From: Diploscapter coronatus
Taxonomy: Eukaryota > Nematoda > Chromadorea > Rhabditida > Rhabditidae
Reading direction: 5' to 3'
Assembly (NCBI GenBank): GCA_964036155.1
Contig: OZ038423.1
Location: 36,533,249-36,597,248, forward strand
DNA: 64,000 bases
Shown here: one piece after another, positions 34,989 through 46,223 of the stretch
Layout of the letters: each line of letters opens with the position of its first letter
How positions within the stretch are numbered: the first letter of the stretch is position 1
Translations under genes and position numbers: made by a program
The notes under the pieces: model-generated
Database searches by the model: none
What the model saw: only the letters and a program-made list of their open reading frames with translations
Told to the model about the DNA's origin: nothing

Positions 34989-37900
34989 ATGACAACTACG
35001 GAAGACCTTCTTGATGACGTTAGAACTCTGACGTCATCTAAAATTACCATAATTTTAGCTGATTTGTTTCAGGATCTTGTCGGTCTGTGATAAAAATCGA
35101 TGCGCGCTGGCATTGAGCAGTGAAAAACTCGGTGCACTTCAAGTTAAAGTTCAGCTGGATCTGAGGAAGGTCGACTCGCCATCAACCCCACCAACACTGG
35201 CTGCCTGTATTGATATGGCGCCGGTACTTGCTTTTTTTTATCATTTTTAGCAAAAATTAAAAAAAATGAAGTTTAAAAATTTCATATAAACCTTTAAAAA
35301 ATTAAACTATTTGATAGTGTTGAAAAAAAGTACTTTTTGAAAAGTTTTAGAAATGAATAAAGTTAGAATGCTGATTTCAGGTGAGCACAGAACCAGCGCT
35401 GACGAACGGTTGTGAAAATGGAAACGGACACGCGGCGATCGATCTCAGCACAGTGCGTCATAGTTTCAAAAGTAAAAAATGAAATTTAAAAGTTTCAGTC
35501 GGTCTCGAATGGAACTCACCACTCGACTTCTTCCTCGTCCAAAATGGCAACCGCCTCGTCCTCTGAAGTCAACGACCCTCAGCTTTCTCCTAACAGTTTG
35601 AGAAGGTCAGAAGTTTATCATTCTCTGAAAAAAATGATCGGCGGTGATTTGTAAAAGAAACAAGGAAAGCTACTACAATTTGGGCACCAAGTTGCCTCGG
35701 CCCCTTTGAAAAATACATCGAATTTTTTTCTAATACTATATTTTCTAAAATAAAAATTCAGACGCTCCACTCGAGTCAGTGCTCTGAAGGCTGCAGAGAA
35801 AATCAAACTGAAAGACGACATCGTTCAGGAGAACCAGCAGACAATTGCCCAAAATAATGAAGAGGTAAAATTTGCTTTTTAAGGAAAAGAGATTATTTGA
35901 TTTTCAGAGTGACGAAGAAGAGGGCGAGATCGATGAGTCGGAGCCGTCCGTAAAAAGAAGGAAACTGGCTAATGGATACAGTCTTGATCAGTACGGACAC
36001 AAGTTCGGAATCAAGGTATTTTTTGCCTAAATATCTGAAGAGATTTTAAGATAATATTTTCTAATAATGGCTGAGAAAGGCGAAAATAAAGAAATTGCTT
36101 TGAAAAATACCAACATTTTGTGCCTATCTTTGAAAATTGCTGATTATTTTCAGGAGCGAAACGGCGACGTCTACACGCTGACCTCCGAGAGTGAAATTTC
36201 GTCGTTGAATGAAAGCGAGTTTGGCACGCTCAAGGCCAACTACGATAAGGTAAAATGTTTCATTCCTATTTTCTTCTAACTTCAAGCTTTCTAGTTGATG
36301 AACCAGGAACTGAATTCCGAACAGCTGTACGAGAGGAATTTGCTGATCAAGAAGACGGAGTCCGATTTGAGGATGGAGGAGGCAAAATTGACCATGCTCA
36401 GGAAGATCAAAAGCAGTCAGGCACTGCAGGTATTTTATTTTTACCAGCGATTTTTAGTTATTTTTACTTTTTTGCTTTATCTGAAAAATAATCTTGATTT
36501 TATTTTAAAGTTTTCATCTCCAGGAACAACAAGCAGCTCGCACGACAGCCCAAAACCTGATGCTGAATCGCTCTTCGACGGGCCCTGCAGCCTACAAGCC
36601 TGTCGTCGCTCAGCCACTCAACAGGAACTCCTCGACTCCAACCACAAACGGAAAATCGGCCTCCAATTTGAATGTCAAACCGAATCCACTCCTGTCCATG
36701 GCTGGAATGACTCCGGCTCAGCAGCAAGAGGTGAGGATTTTTGTCATTTTGGGAATGAAAAAGTGCATTTGGACGATTTGTAACGAGATTTAGCGTGAAA
36801 CTCGATAAATTCGTCACAAGTGTTACAAATCTTTTTCGTTCCAGAAAATAATACTAAAGAAAGGGCATAAAAATGCCTATCCAAATCTTCCTTCGATTTT
36901 TCATGTTTATTTCCATTTTGCCGAAGAGCTAGGACTTCTTAAATTTAAAATTTCTCTATAAGTTGTTGTAAATTTAAAAAAAATTTCATTTTCAGTTAGT
37001 CAACCGCCTCACCCAGCAGCCCCAATTGGCGCAACAAGCCATTCAGCAGCTGCTTGCGCATGCTCGTCAAGGCGGGGCGAATGCGACTCAGGCGACCTGT
37101 CTCGCACAGTTCATCACTCAATTCCAAGAACAGCACCTCAAACAGCAGCAGACAGAGAAGTTGAAGGAGCAGCAAGAGAAGGCCGCTGCAGCTTTGGCTC
37201 AGCAACAGGTATTTCCTTTCGTGAAAATTTAAAATTTATTTTAATTAATTTTGGAAAGTGATATGCAGGAAGGAAATCTGCTCGGATATATTTTATTAAA
37301 ATTTCGATATTGAGAAATGCTCAAATATCCAGAGCTCCTGTTATCTTTTTCCGTAAAAATATCTTTTTCTAATTTCCAGACTTCTCTCTCCGCCCAGCAG
37401 ACCTCGATGAATCAGTCGTCGTCGCACGGAACCGGCTCGAATACGCCACAGCCACCTGGGACTGGGTCTGTCAATCTGGCTGTGAACAGCGCCGCGGCAC
37501 AACATGCGAAAGTGCTGGCTGCTCAGTCCCCTGCACAGAGGGCTGCTGCTGCGAGGGCTGCGTTCAGACAACAGGCAGATAAACAGTTGATGGTGGGAGT
37601 TTTTCCCTAAATTTACTTCAGAGCCAGACTTGCAACTTTTTGCTGAAATTTCGATATCCGCATCCCCAAAAATAACGCCCGACCCGCTGCTGCTGCAGCT
37701 TTTTATTTACAAGTCTCTTCATTGCTATTTTTAAAAATCATCTTCATTTTTTGAACAGCCATTTATTACTTTTTATAGTTCTTACAAAAACAGAATGGTA
37801 GATTGAATGAAATTTTGATAACACGGTCATACAAGTCTTATCCTTTAAAAATAATGAAGGAAAACGAGAGACAAAGACAGTTCTCTTTTCTGCTCAGTTA

Positions 37901-40900
37901 AGATAAATGCAGGACGTTCCCAAAGGATAAGGCTTGTAAGACCGTACATAAATACAATTTTCAACTAACTGTGACATGTTTCCAGCAACTGAACGGTCCG
38001 AAAGCCCCGCCCCCTGACATGTTCTTCATTCCGAACGGCAACCAACCCGATTTCTGCTATCTGATCGGACTCGATTTGGTCGTCCAGCGGGTGCTCAAGG
38101 ACAAACAAGTCTTTGCGTATGTCATTTGCATTGCTCTTTGAATAAATCACGTTGGATTTAAATTTACAGTCCTGTATCTGAACCGTGCTATGAGTGTGAG
38201 GAATGTGGTACGGACTACACTCCGTCCTGGAAGGCGATTGGAAACAGCGAAACCGAGATGCACCTCTACTGCGAGAAGTGCGTTCATGAAGCGCAGAAGA
38301 AGAAAATCAGGTACTTGTTCTATTTTTTGATGAAATTCTATTTATTTGTTTCAGAAACGACCACACTTCTCTCCTGCGAAAGGCGTTCGCGAAAATCACC
38401 ATGCAGGAGAAGGTAAGAATTTTATCATTTCTAAAGTTCATACATGTTTCAATTCAAATTTCTTTAAAAGGCAGATTTTGATATTTTTGAAGGGGAACGG
38501 TCATTGCGCACAAATATTTTTTGTGCGCAATGGCACACTTGAAGTATGTCATTGCGCACAAAAGTTTTTTTGAGTATGTCATTGCGCACAAAGTATGTCA
38601 TTGCGCACAAAAGTATGTCATTGCGCACAAAAGTATGTCATTGCGCACAAAAGTGCGTCATTGCGCACAAAAGTATGTCATTGCGCACAAAAGTATGTCA
38701 TTGCGCACAAAATGGATAAAAACGTCGATTTTTCACAAAATTTATTTATCTTCATCAACATTTCAGTTCTATCATGCATATTCGATAAAATTCCATCATC
38801 TAAAATCTCATTCTCAATTGACAAAAAATTGGGATTTCTTATTTTTTTATTGAAAAGAAAGAGAAGAGGGCAACTCGGGAATTTTTTTGCTTTTCAAAAC
38901 TATCTTCAAAATTCCTAGTCATCCGAGTGGCCAAGTTAGGCAAAAAACATTTACAAGAAAAAAAATCCAAGAAAGTCACAGAAAAAGATCTAACTAAAAA
39001 CCCGAAAAATAATCACAAAGCATGAAGGAAATCAAAGAACAATGAAAACCCAGAATGATAGAAATAGATTAAAAGCACCCAGAATGACTACATGAAAAAG
39101 CGGCGGTATTTCCTGCCCAAAAATGCGAGTTCGAAATTGGTACTTCTTAGGCAAAAAATATCACCACAAAAAAAGAAAGAAAAAGGATGAAAAATGGAAA
39201 TATTAGAAAAAATGATGAAGAAAAGAAACAGAAAAAGATAAAAGAAAAACAAGTGGGAAAATGAAAAATGAGATCATTTACGCTTTGTCAACATGTGTGA
39301 GCTCATTTTTTCCAAATATTCGACAATTCGCTTCTTTGTTGGGGCTCTGCATGCGATTTCCTCTTTCTCCCCTTTTCACACTCTCTCGCCTAATAGGCAA
39401 TTATAGATGACTAGTTAATTAACTAGTGGTAGTGAGAAAGTAGAAGGATAAAAAGATTAGCGATAAGGGGAAAGAATCACTAGATTTAGAGGGAAAGAGC
39501 TACAAAAATACAGTAGTTTCATAACCCATTTATTTATTAAAAGCTTACAAACTCACAATATGATCTTTTATTAAAGTACTTATCGACATAGGAAACGTTA
39601 AAAGATAACGTACCATCAAATTGGAGAACAGTTTTATCAGTCTTCGTCCCTACTAATTGTCCAAAATCACATAATGCACGAGTATATTAATGATAATTCA
39701 ATTCACATAAATTCATAAAAATTCAAATTCTAAAAAATGATAAAAATCGCCGAGTCGTAATTATCGTAGCTAATATTCTAACGTCGCGACATTTCCTTTA
39801 AATTCATTATTATCTTTTCCTATAAGATCATCTTTCAATACATTGTGGTTATTTCATGGCTATTTACTCGTTTTTGAACTCAAATGATCATTTTAGTCAG
39901 AACGATGCATGATTTCAATCATATTTTGACTTCTTGTCTGGCATGACGTTGTTTCAGGTTTTTTGTGCGCAATGACATACTTTTGTGCGCAATGACATAC
40001 TTTTGTGCGCAATGACGCACTTTTGTGCGCAATGACATACTTGATAATTTTTGTGCGCAATGACATACTTGAAAAGTGGTCATTGCGCACAAATATTTTT
40101 TGTGCGCAATGGCATACACCCTTTTTGAAATAATAAAAATGCAAAATTTTAGGATTTCGACAAGCAAATCGAGGAAGGCAAACTGGACGCTGCCCTGGCG
40201 GCTGCTTGTGCGCAAGTCGCTCAGCAACAGGCACAGGCTCAGGCTGCTCTTAGCAAAGGTATTTTTTTTAATCGTTTTTATAAAATGTTATTTTGTTCTT
40301 ATTTCAGCTACCGGAGTCGGTTCGCCTGCGCAGCCTCAAAATTTGTCGAATCGACCGAATTTGAACTCCTCTGGTTCTTTGACAAGCTCCGCCTCTACGC
40401 CTTCGTTGAACAGGACTGCTGTTCCATTGCAAAATGTAGGGTTTTTTTTTCTTTCAAATACTCGAAATTTTGGAAAAATATGAAACTCGGAAAACAGTTG
40501 ATCAGATGAACATTCCTTCTATGTGTGTTTCCCCTTTCATAGAACTATGCTCTCTCAATAATTCTTCTATTTAATTCAACAGTGTTTGCAAAATTCAATT
40601 GCTAATTTCAACTTCTCTATAAGAAATGCTTTTTCTACAGCGTGCCTCCGGAGCGTCAGCCTCTTCGACGCCAAAATCGTCTCAGCCCTCGACGTCCTCG
40701 GGCAAAAAGCCGTCCTCGAGTTCGACCAACCCAAACAATCTCAGCATGCAGCAGCTACAGCAGCTCATGAGCATGAACCAGGCAAAATTCTGAAGGAATT
40801 TGAAAAATTCAAATATGAAAATTTAGGCCCTCCAGGCAAACCCCATGTTCAACGCGATGTTCAGAAACGCGACCACAAACCCACTTCAGATGATGCAGAT

Positions 40901-42112
40901 GGTGGGTGTTTTTTTCAATTGTTGTAAAAGTTTAAGAAGATAAACATTTTCATTTTTTTTCCAGAAAGAAAACCACCCAATTTTACTCGGATGAAAAAGA
41001 CGAATTTTAGCGCGTTAGTTTGAAGTTGAAATAACTTGATTTATTTCTGAAGAAATGTTGGCTTTGAAATTAGAAGAAAAATTCGAAGTTACTGTTTTAA
41101 ATTCGAGTATTCTTGAATTCTCTTCCGAAAGTGACAAATGAACAAATTTTCAGATGCAACAAATGCAGATGTGGAACAACAACCCGATTCTGGCCTCGCA
41201 GATGATGCGCCAAATGGCGGCAACGAGCGGCTCTGGGGGAACGGCCACATCCAACTCCGCTGCCACTGCTATGGCTAGCGCTGCTGCGCTGCAGGTCAAT
41301 TTTTAAAATATGAAACGTTTTTAGAGCAATTCATTTTCGAAGCTTTAAAAGACCATATTCTTGATTTTACGAATGGAAAAAAAGATCTAGAATATCTAAA
41401 TTAGATTTTTTGATGTATTTCGAATATTAAAAAAATCGATAATGTTCTAGAAGTTTTATTATTTTCTTATTTCCAGAATATGTCGGCGATGGCGATGATG
41501 AGTCAGGCGGCGGCAGCGCAACAAGCCTCAGGCAGCAATTCTGCTGCTGCAGCCCTTGCAGCTGCTCAGGCATCAGCTGCGAACACGAGTACCACCAGTG
41601 CGAGTAAGAGATATTTTCGAATGTTCTGAAGCTAATATTGTTTTCTTGAAGAACCCTCAACTTCGAGTTCGTCGGCTTCATCTTCCAGCGGGTCGCAGAA
41701 TAATTTGCAGCAACAGCAGTTGCAGGCTTTAGGTTTGTTTTTTTTTTTTTTTTTTAATTTTGATTTAATGAAAAATATTTCAACCTTTAGAAGAGTCAAA
41801 GCTCAATAAAGTTTCACCTTTTGGATGAGCAAATATAAATCGTTAAAAATCTGATTGTAAGAATCTGCGTAAATGTACAATCTCTTTCGAATGAAAGAGT
41901 AAAGATCTTAAAACATAAGGGGAAGAATCAAATCGTTTTCATCTCGAAAACAAATGAACCTTTTGATTTCAGCAGTTGCATTCGGCATGCCGCCGAACGC
42001 GCTCTCAACGATGAACGCCGCGCAGCTGCGTCAATTGCAGCAGCAGATGCAGTCCAATCCGCAGGCCCGAATGCTGCTCGAGCTGCTCAAAGCTGCCGCA
42101 GCCAAAAAATAA
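34989..42112 (+). CDS. dcp-66: p66/GATAD2 subunit of the NuRD complex (dcp-66-like)
   Basis: About seventeen exons. Exon 1 (34989-35032, MTTTEDLLDDVRTLT) splices at canonical GT-AG to 35073 in frame. The protein has acidic/basic segments (SDEEEGEIDESEPSVKRRK), then the CR1 coiled coil (ESDLRMEEAKLTMLRKIKSS), which in GATAD2 binds MBD2/3. Gln/Ala-rich regions follow, then CR2 with a GATA-type zinc finger: CYECEECGTDYTPSWK ... LYCEKCVHEAQKKKI (about 38180-38310), which contacts CHD4 and histone tails. The rest is low-complexity Ser/Ala/Gln/Met (MQQLQQLMSMNQ, QQQMQSNPQARMLLELLKAA) ending AAAKK. One intron (40782-40826) is GC-AG. The intron at 38413-40152 holds a 1.6-kb repeat element and another (37596-37984) a smaller inverted repeat. 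Expected role: nuclear transcriptional repression and nucleosome remodelling. A start upstream of 34989 is possible. Confidence 0.9.
37823..37945. repeat. Inverted repeat in p66 intron, MITE-like
   Basis: ACGGTCATACAAGTCTTATCC near 37824-37844 pairs with GGATAAGGCTTGTAAGACCGT at 37925-37945. Arms of about 22-24 bp with two mismatches flank about 80 nt. Resembles a small non-autonomous element. Confidence 0.7.
38501..38711 (+). repeat. Tandem array of a 20-bp unit (left end of element)
   Basis: About eight copies of GTATGTCATTGCGCACAAAA, some with short insertions (TTTTTTGA, CTTGAA) and one GTGCGTC variant. The array opens with a palindrome in which CATTGCGCACAAA meets its reverse complement TTTGTGCGCAATG across TATTT (38502-38532). 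Located in the p66 intron. Confidence 0.9.
39961..40116 (-). repeat. Inverted tandem array of the same 20-bp unit (right end of element)
   Basis: About five or six copies of TTTTGTGCGCAATGACATAC, the reverse complement of the left-array unit, including the GCAATGACGCAC variant. It ends in the same TCATTGCGCACAAATATTTT palindrome as the left end, so the element is symmetrical. Confidence 0.9.
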
Positions 42113-43385
42113 GCAAAAGTTACTTGTAAAATGTGGCGACGTCAAGGTTCTTTTTTATTTATACGTCATGTTTTATTCTTTTCTGAAATACTTGAAATTT
42201 TTCAAAATCCTGAATATACTACTTGAAATGAGAAATTGTTTGATTTTTTAATTTGAAGTCAATTTTCATTTCATAGTTATCCAAAATTTGAAAATCGCAA
42301 GTCATTTTTCATTCAAAAATACTCTAATTTCTAATCTTTGATTCAGGAGTTGATAGGAAAATTTGATGAAAATCAAATTTGTGAAAATCTCAAATTTACC
42401 TATAGCCCTGAAAAAGTCTACTCGTTCTGTCAGAAACATCTCATAAAACTGGTTGGTGAATTTTCTTCGATTTCTTGAGAAAAATTCAATATCTCTCCCC
42501 TCTATTACTCGTAGGAATTTTGAAAGGTATCTATTCTCTAATTTTATTCGGACTGCTAATTATTTAATCTTCCTTTTCCTTCTTGAAATACTATTGTGCG
42601 AATAAGCGCGTTCAGAATCAGGAATGAGAGCGGGGGTTTTGGATATTTGAGGATATATGAAATCTCTGATATCCCAAATCCTTTATTTCTCAAAATTCAT
42701 TTAGACACTTGGTCTCTATCCGTATTCTTTCATTTTACTCCTTCTAATTCATTTCTCCTCTTCCCTCCATCTATTCGAATTTTAGTGTGAATTTTCAAAG
42801 ACGTATCTGTGAGTTTCTTCGTTGGTAATTTTCTTTGGAAATGATGATAATTTTTTCGTAAATTTATTCTAACTTTATTCGATTTGAATGATGGTCGACT
42901 TCAAAATTCAGTGCAACGTTATTTATCCTTCTCGTTCTATTTTATTCTCTCGTTTGTTTATCGTTTCTAAAGACCTTCTAATGATAAAGACGGTCATTTT
43001 GAGGGATTTTGATTATTCTAATTCTTCATCTATGCTAAAGCATGGGATTTTTAGAACCGACTGAAATATCAAAATCCCTAATTCTATTCATTTGTAGGAT
43101 GATCCCTTATTATTTGTGGTATTTTTCGAATTGATTTTACACTACAAGCTCGCGGCGAAAGCAATCAATAAAATGAATTACTGTAGAATTGTTTATTCTA
43201 ATTTCCTAACCCGTTTTTGAATGAATACGTTCAACCCGTCATAACCAAATACTTTTCCACTTTTAAACTTCACTTTCAAGGCATTTCAGACGTTCTCTAC
43301 TTTTCTATGCTAATTTCTAGAGAACACTAGAAATTAGCGTAGGAAACGTAAGGTAAAGCTAAAAAATGGCTGAAATTGGAGTTTT
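42113..43385. other. Convergent intergenic region with a hairpin
   Basis: Between the p66 stop and the stop of the minus-strand sugar transferase gene. AT-rich with no coding signal. Contains the inverted repeat at 43298-43346 listed separately. Confidence 0.6.
43298..43346. repeat. Short hairpin, arms about 20 bp
   Basis: TACTTTTCTATGCTAATTTCTAG (ending at 43320) pairs with CTAGAAATTAGCGTAGGAAACG (from 43327) across a 6-nt loop, with two or three mismatches. Lies 40 nt downstream (in plus coordinates, before) of the sugar-transferase stop, so it may fold in that 3' UTR. Confidence 0.65.
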
Positions 43386-45234
43386 TCAAACGATTCCTTC
43401 ATGAACGTGAAGGAAATACTTGTTGTGATAGGGGTCGAATCCAATGATTTCGTTGAGGAACTCGAGAAATCGAAACAAGTAGCTGGTTTTGTCCTCGGTT
43501 TCTGTGGAGATCAACTCAGGGAGGGCGATGTTTACTGCTTGTCTAAAATCAATGAGTTTTTGAAGGGTTTTGTCTAAAAGTATGGAAGTTAGAAAGCCAC
43601 TATAATCTGTTTCGTTTTATATTTTTCATGAAAATCACCGTATGAAAGCCAAAGCTGTGTAATTACACGTCCCGTTATCCATTCGGAACACGAACTTCTC
43701 CCTTTTGAACAGCTCCATTTTTGTTAGGTTTGATTCATGATCAACCTGAATTTTTAGAAAACGTTGAAAACTGTCGCAAACTGAACCTGAATGATTATAG
43801 GCGTGATATCTCGGTTGCCCATAAAGAAGTTGGACGAAGACACCATCCTGAACAAGGACAATTTGTGGTCAGAGAAGGAACTACCAATTGGTTCAGTCTG
43901 TAAGCGGCTAGACTTTTTACCATCTCGGCATTTTTGCACATTTAAAACGAGCAGCTCCACAAAGATATGTCATAATCGCCGAATCCGGGGATTGACGAGA
44001 TCTCATTAGTAAATCCACCTAAAAGTTGCATGTTGCTAAAATTTGAATTTTTTCTTACCTTCTTGAAGAACTCGGCAGTAATTTTGTTGCCTCTCACGAA
44101 AAATGTCGACCCGCAAATCCAGCCCTTCATGTGCTGATAAATGGGGATCTTAAAATTGATCCAATCGAAAAACTGAAAGAAGAGTTCAACCTGGTCATTT
44201 CCAACAGTATCAAAAATCAGATTGACCTGAGGGAATCTCGCTTCGACATCCATTGACAAGAAATTCTCGGTCCAAATTGAATCCTGAATTTCCATATGGC
44301 ATATTCGAATTTGTCGATCTTCATTTGAAAAAAGGACTTCTAATACTAGGACATCCTCAAAATTTGTTTAAACTAAGAGAACTTACCCACTTTTAAAGAA
44401 TGCAATGTTTTGAAATGGTGGATTACGGTATTTTACCTGCTGCATGCACCAAAAGTCGATATTTCTCGCGGCTAAAAGCGTCGAGACCCTTGCTCGAATC
44501 AATAGGATTAATTGGTAGATGATGTATTTCCTGTTTTCTAGATCTTCAGGAATTGCGGCCTAAATTTTTTAGATTTCAAAATTTTTAATTCTTTGAACTA
44601 CCTTAACGGCGGTAAAGTCAATCGTGATAACAGGAACATGGGGATAGTGCCTTTGAAATACAAGTTCAGCCTCTTTCTCAAACGCTACCGCAGTCGCCCT
44701 AAAATAAAATTCCTAGAAATGATATTTTTTAATAAAAATTTTACCTTTTCAAAGTGCCATACATAAACTTGAGATTGCAAAAGTGGTTCAAAGTAACGTT
44801 CAAATTTGACATGTCAAACTAAAAATGTTTGACTTTGATCACTTTTATTGAAAAAAAACTTACAAAAAGGATAAAAGGCGGTTCCTGCATCAAACTCAAA
44901 GATTCAGCGAATGATAGGAAATGAGGGTCATTTTCTATAAATTCTATGGAGATCTAAAATTAGTATTTTTCAAGAAAACCAAAGAAAATCTTACCATTTC
45001 CGAATACTTCTGGACATTTTCAATGATTCTCCGCATTCGCAACCTCCTTGGGAAGTCGGGTTTTGCCTGTTTTTGGTAGAATCAAACTTTCATGAAAATA
45101 TAGAGAAGTACCCTTTGATAGTCTCTGAAAACTGCGAAGAAAAATAGTAGGATCAGAATAGTTGCTGTATATCGATGAAGGAAGTGGTTAGAGGAGTTAC
45201 TGGAGTTACTATATGCATAACTTAGTGACGCCAT
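43386..45234 (-). CDS. Type II membrane nucleotide-diphospho-sugar transferase (PF03407-like)
   Basis: ATG 45232-45234 opens a short cytosolic tail and a membrane anchor (TATILILLFFFAVF), as in Golgi glycosyltransferases. Core features resemble the nematode Nucleotid_trans family: KFMYGTLKRATAVAFEKEAE, IIYQLILLIRARVSTLL, FWCMQQDSIWTENFL, VNLIFDTVGND, KGWICGSTFFVRGN and SPDSAIMTYLC, followed by a family-like C-terminal part (TPIIIQVDHE, RMDNGTCNYTALAFIRGFL). The protein ends YFLHVHEGIV. The catalytic-site stretch has QQD rather than the DxD seen in many relatives; whether that is normal in this subfamily is uncertain. The link between FKC and TEPIGSSF works only with a 40-nt GC-AG intron at 43898-43937. 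Sugar donor and acceptor are unknown. Confidence 0.75.
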
Positions 45235-46223
45235 CCGAGTAGTACGGTAATACATTAATTAGTCAATTAAATCGAATAGCAGCTTCTAAATATCAGTCTG
45301 AGCGGTCCGGATCGCACCCTCTTGGTTTAGAACATGACTCCTTTTATATAGAGGGGAAAATCTTTCCTTATTCCTCGAAAGTAGTGCCGTCGTGTTCTAA
45401 TAGGACGTTTTCCAGACCGTTAAATGGAATTTTCCAAATCGAATGATTAAATTATCGACCAAAATTGTCCAATCGAAAATAAATCGATTAAGTGTCCAAG
45501 AGGCTGGACAGAGGATCTTCTCTAGATCTCGCTTTGAGATAAGATTTATGAAAACTGGATTTATATTGGAAACAACCATTTATTATTCCATTCGTTTTGA
45601 AAAAGTTGAACAAAATACCGGTATAGCTTGGATGAAAATGGAATGCTTGATAAAAACTTTGATATGATAAAGCTAAAGCGGAATGGTTCATGCTAATTTT
45701 TGACAAGATATCACAAAAATGGTTTTTCAAAGGGGCCAATAAAAAGTTCGATTCTGGGGTAATTTTGAAAACACGTGACAATATGTGCGGAATAGTATCA
45801 TTTGGAAACGTTATGTCTTGTTTGTCCTATTTCGTCTGTGTCATTTGTTATACGGGGCAACCTGGAACAGTAGCTGCATCGTTGCATACGAAATAGTAAA
45901 GGAAGAAAATCTTCCCATAGCAAATTCTATATTATTTCGCATCAGTGTTTTGTCCTGTTCGCCTTCTAAAAATTGACTCAAAAATCGATCTTTTCTAACT
46001 TTACACTAATTTTTTGAAAATTTCCTCCGTTTATATCGTCGGGATGATATTTTAAAGAATTTTTAGTAAAGAAATATTAAAAAAATAATATAGATGGAAA
46101 GTTATAACAGTTTCTGAACAAATAACGGTGGACAACTCAAAGCACTGTGGCATGCAACGATGGCTACGATACAGCTACTTGTCCAAATTGACCTAAGTTG
46201 ACAGTTTTGTTGGGTTTATCGAT
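45235..46223. other. Intergenic, no confident gene
   Basis: Promoter of the sugar transferase gene (minus) and 3' region of the zinc-finger gene. Open frames occur on both strands at 45443-45976 but none has a recognisable domain. The region is AT-rich. Confidence 0.5.

Larger units (their letters stand above)
38501..40116. mobile_element. Non-coding element bounded by inverted tandem arrays
   Basis: A 1.6-kb insert occupies nearly all of the p66 intron. Its ends are inverted arrays of a 20-bp unit, each beginning with the same palindrome. The interior (38712-39960) is AT- and A-rich, has no transposase-like open frame, and carries an 18-bp perfect palindrome ACTAGTTAATTAACTAGT at 39410-39427. 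The structure fits a non-autonomous foldback-type element. No target-site duplication was established. The host exons splice around it in frame. Confidence 0.6.

Noticed and set aside
38521..38918. Repeat peptide frames (YVIAHKSMSLRTK)
   Set aside because: Translation of the 20-bp tandem array inside an intron; not a protein.
45443..45976. Overlapping open frames on both strands between the sugar transferase and zinc finger genes
   Set aside because: No domain or splice chain; probably promoter/UTR DNA.
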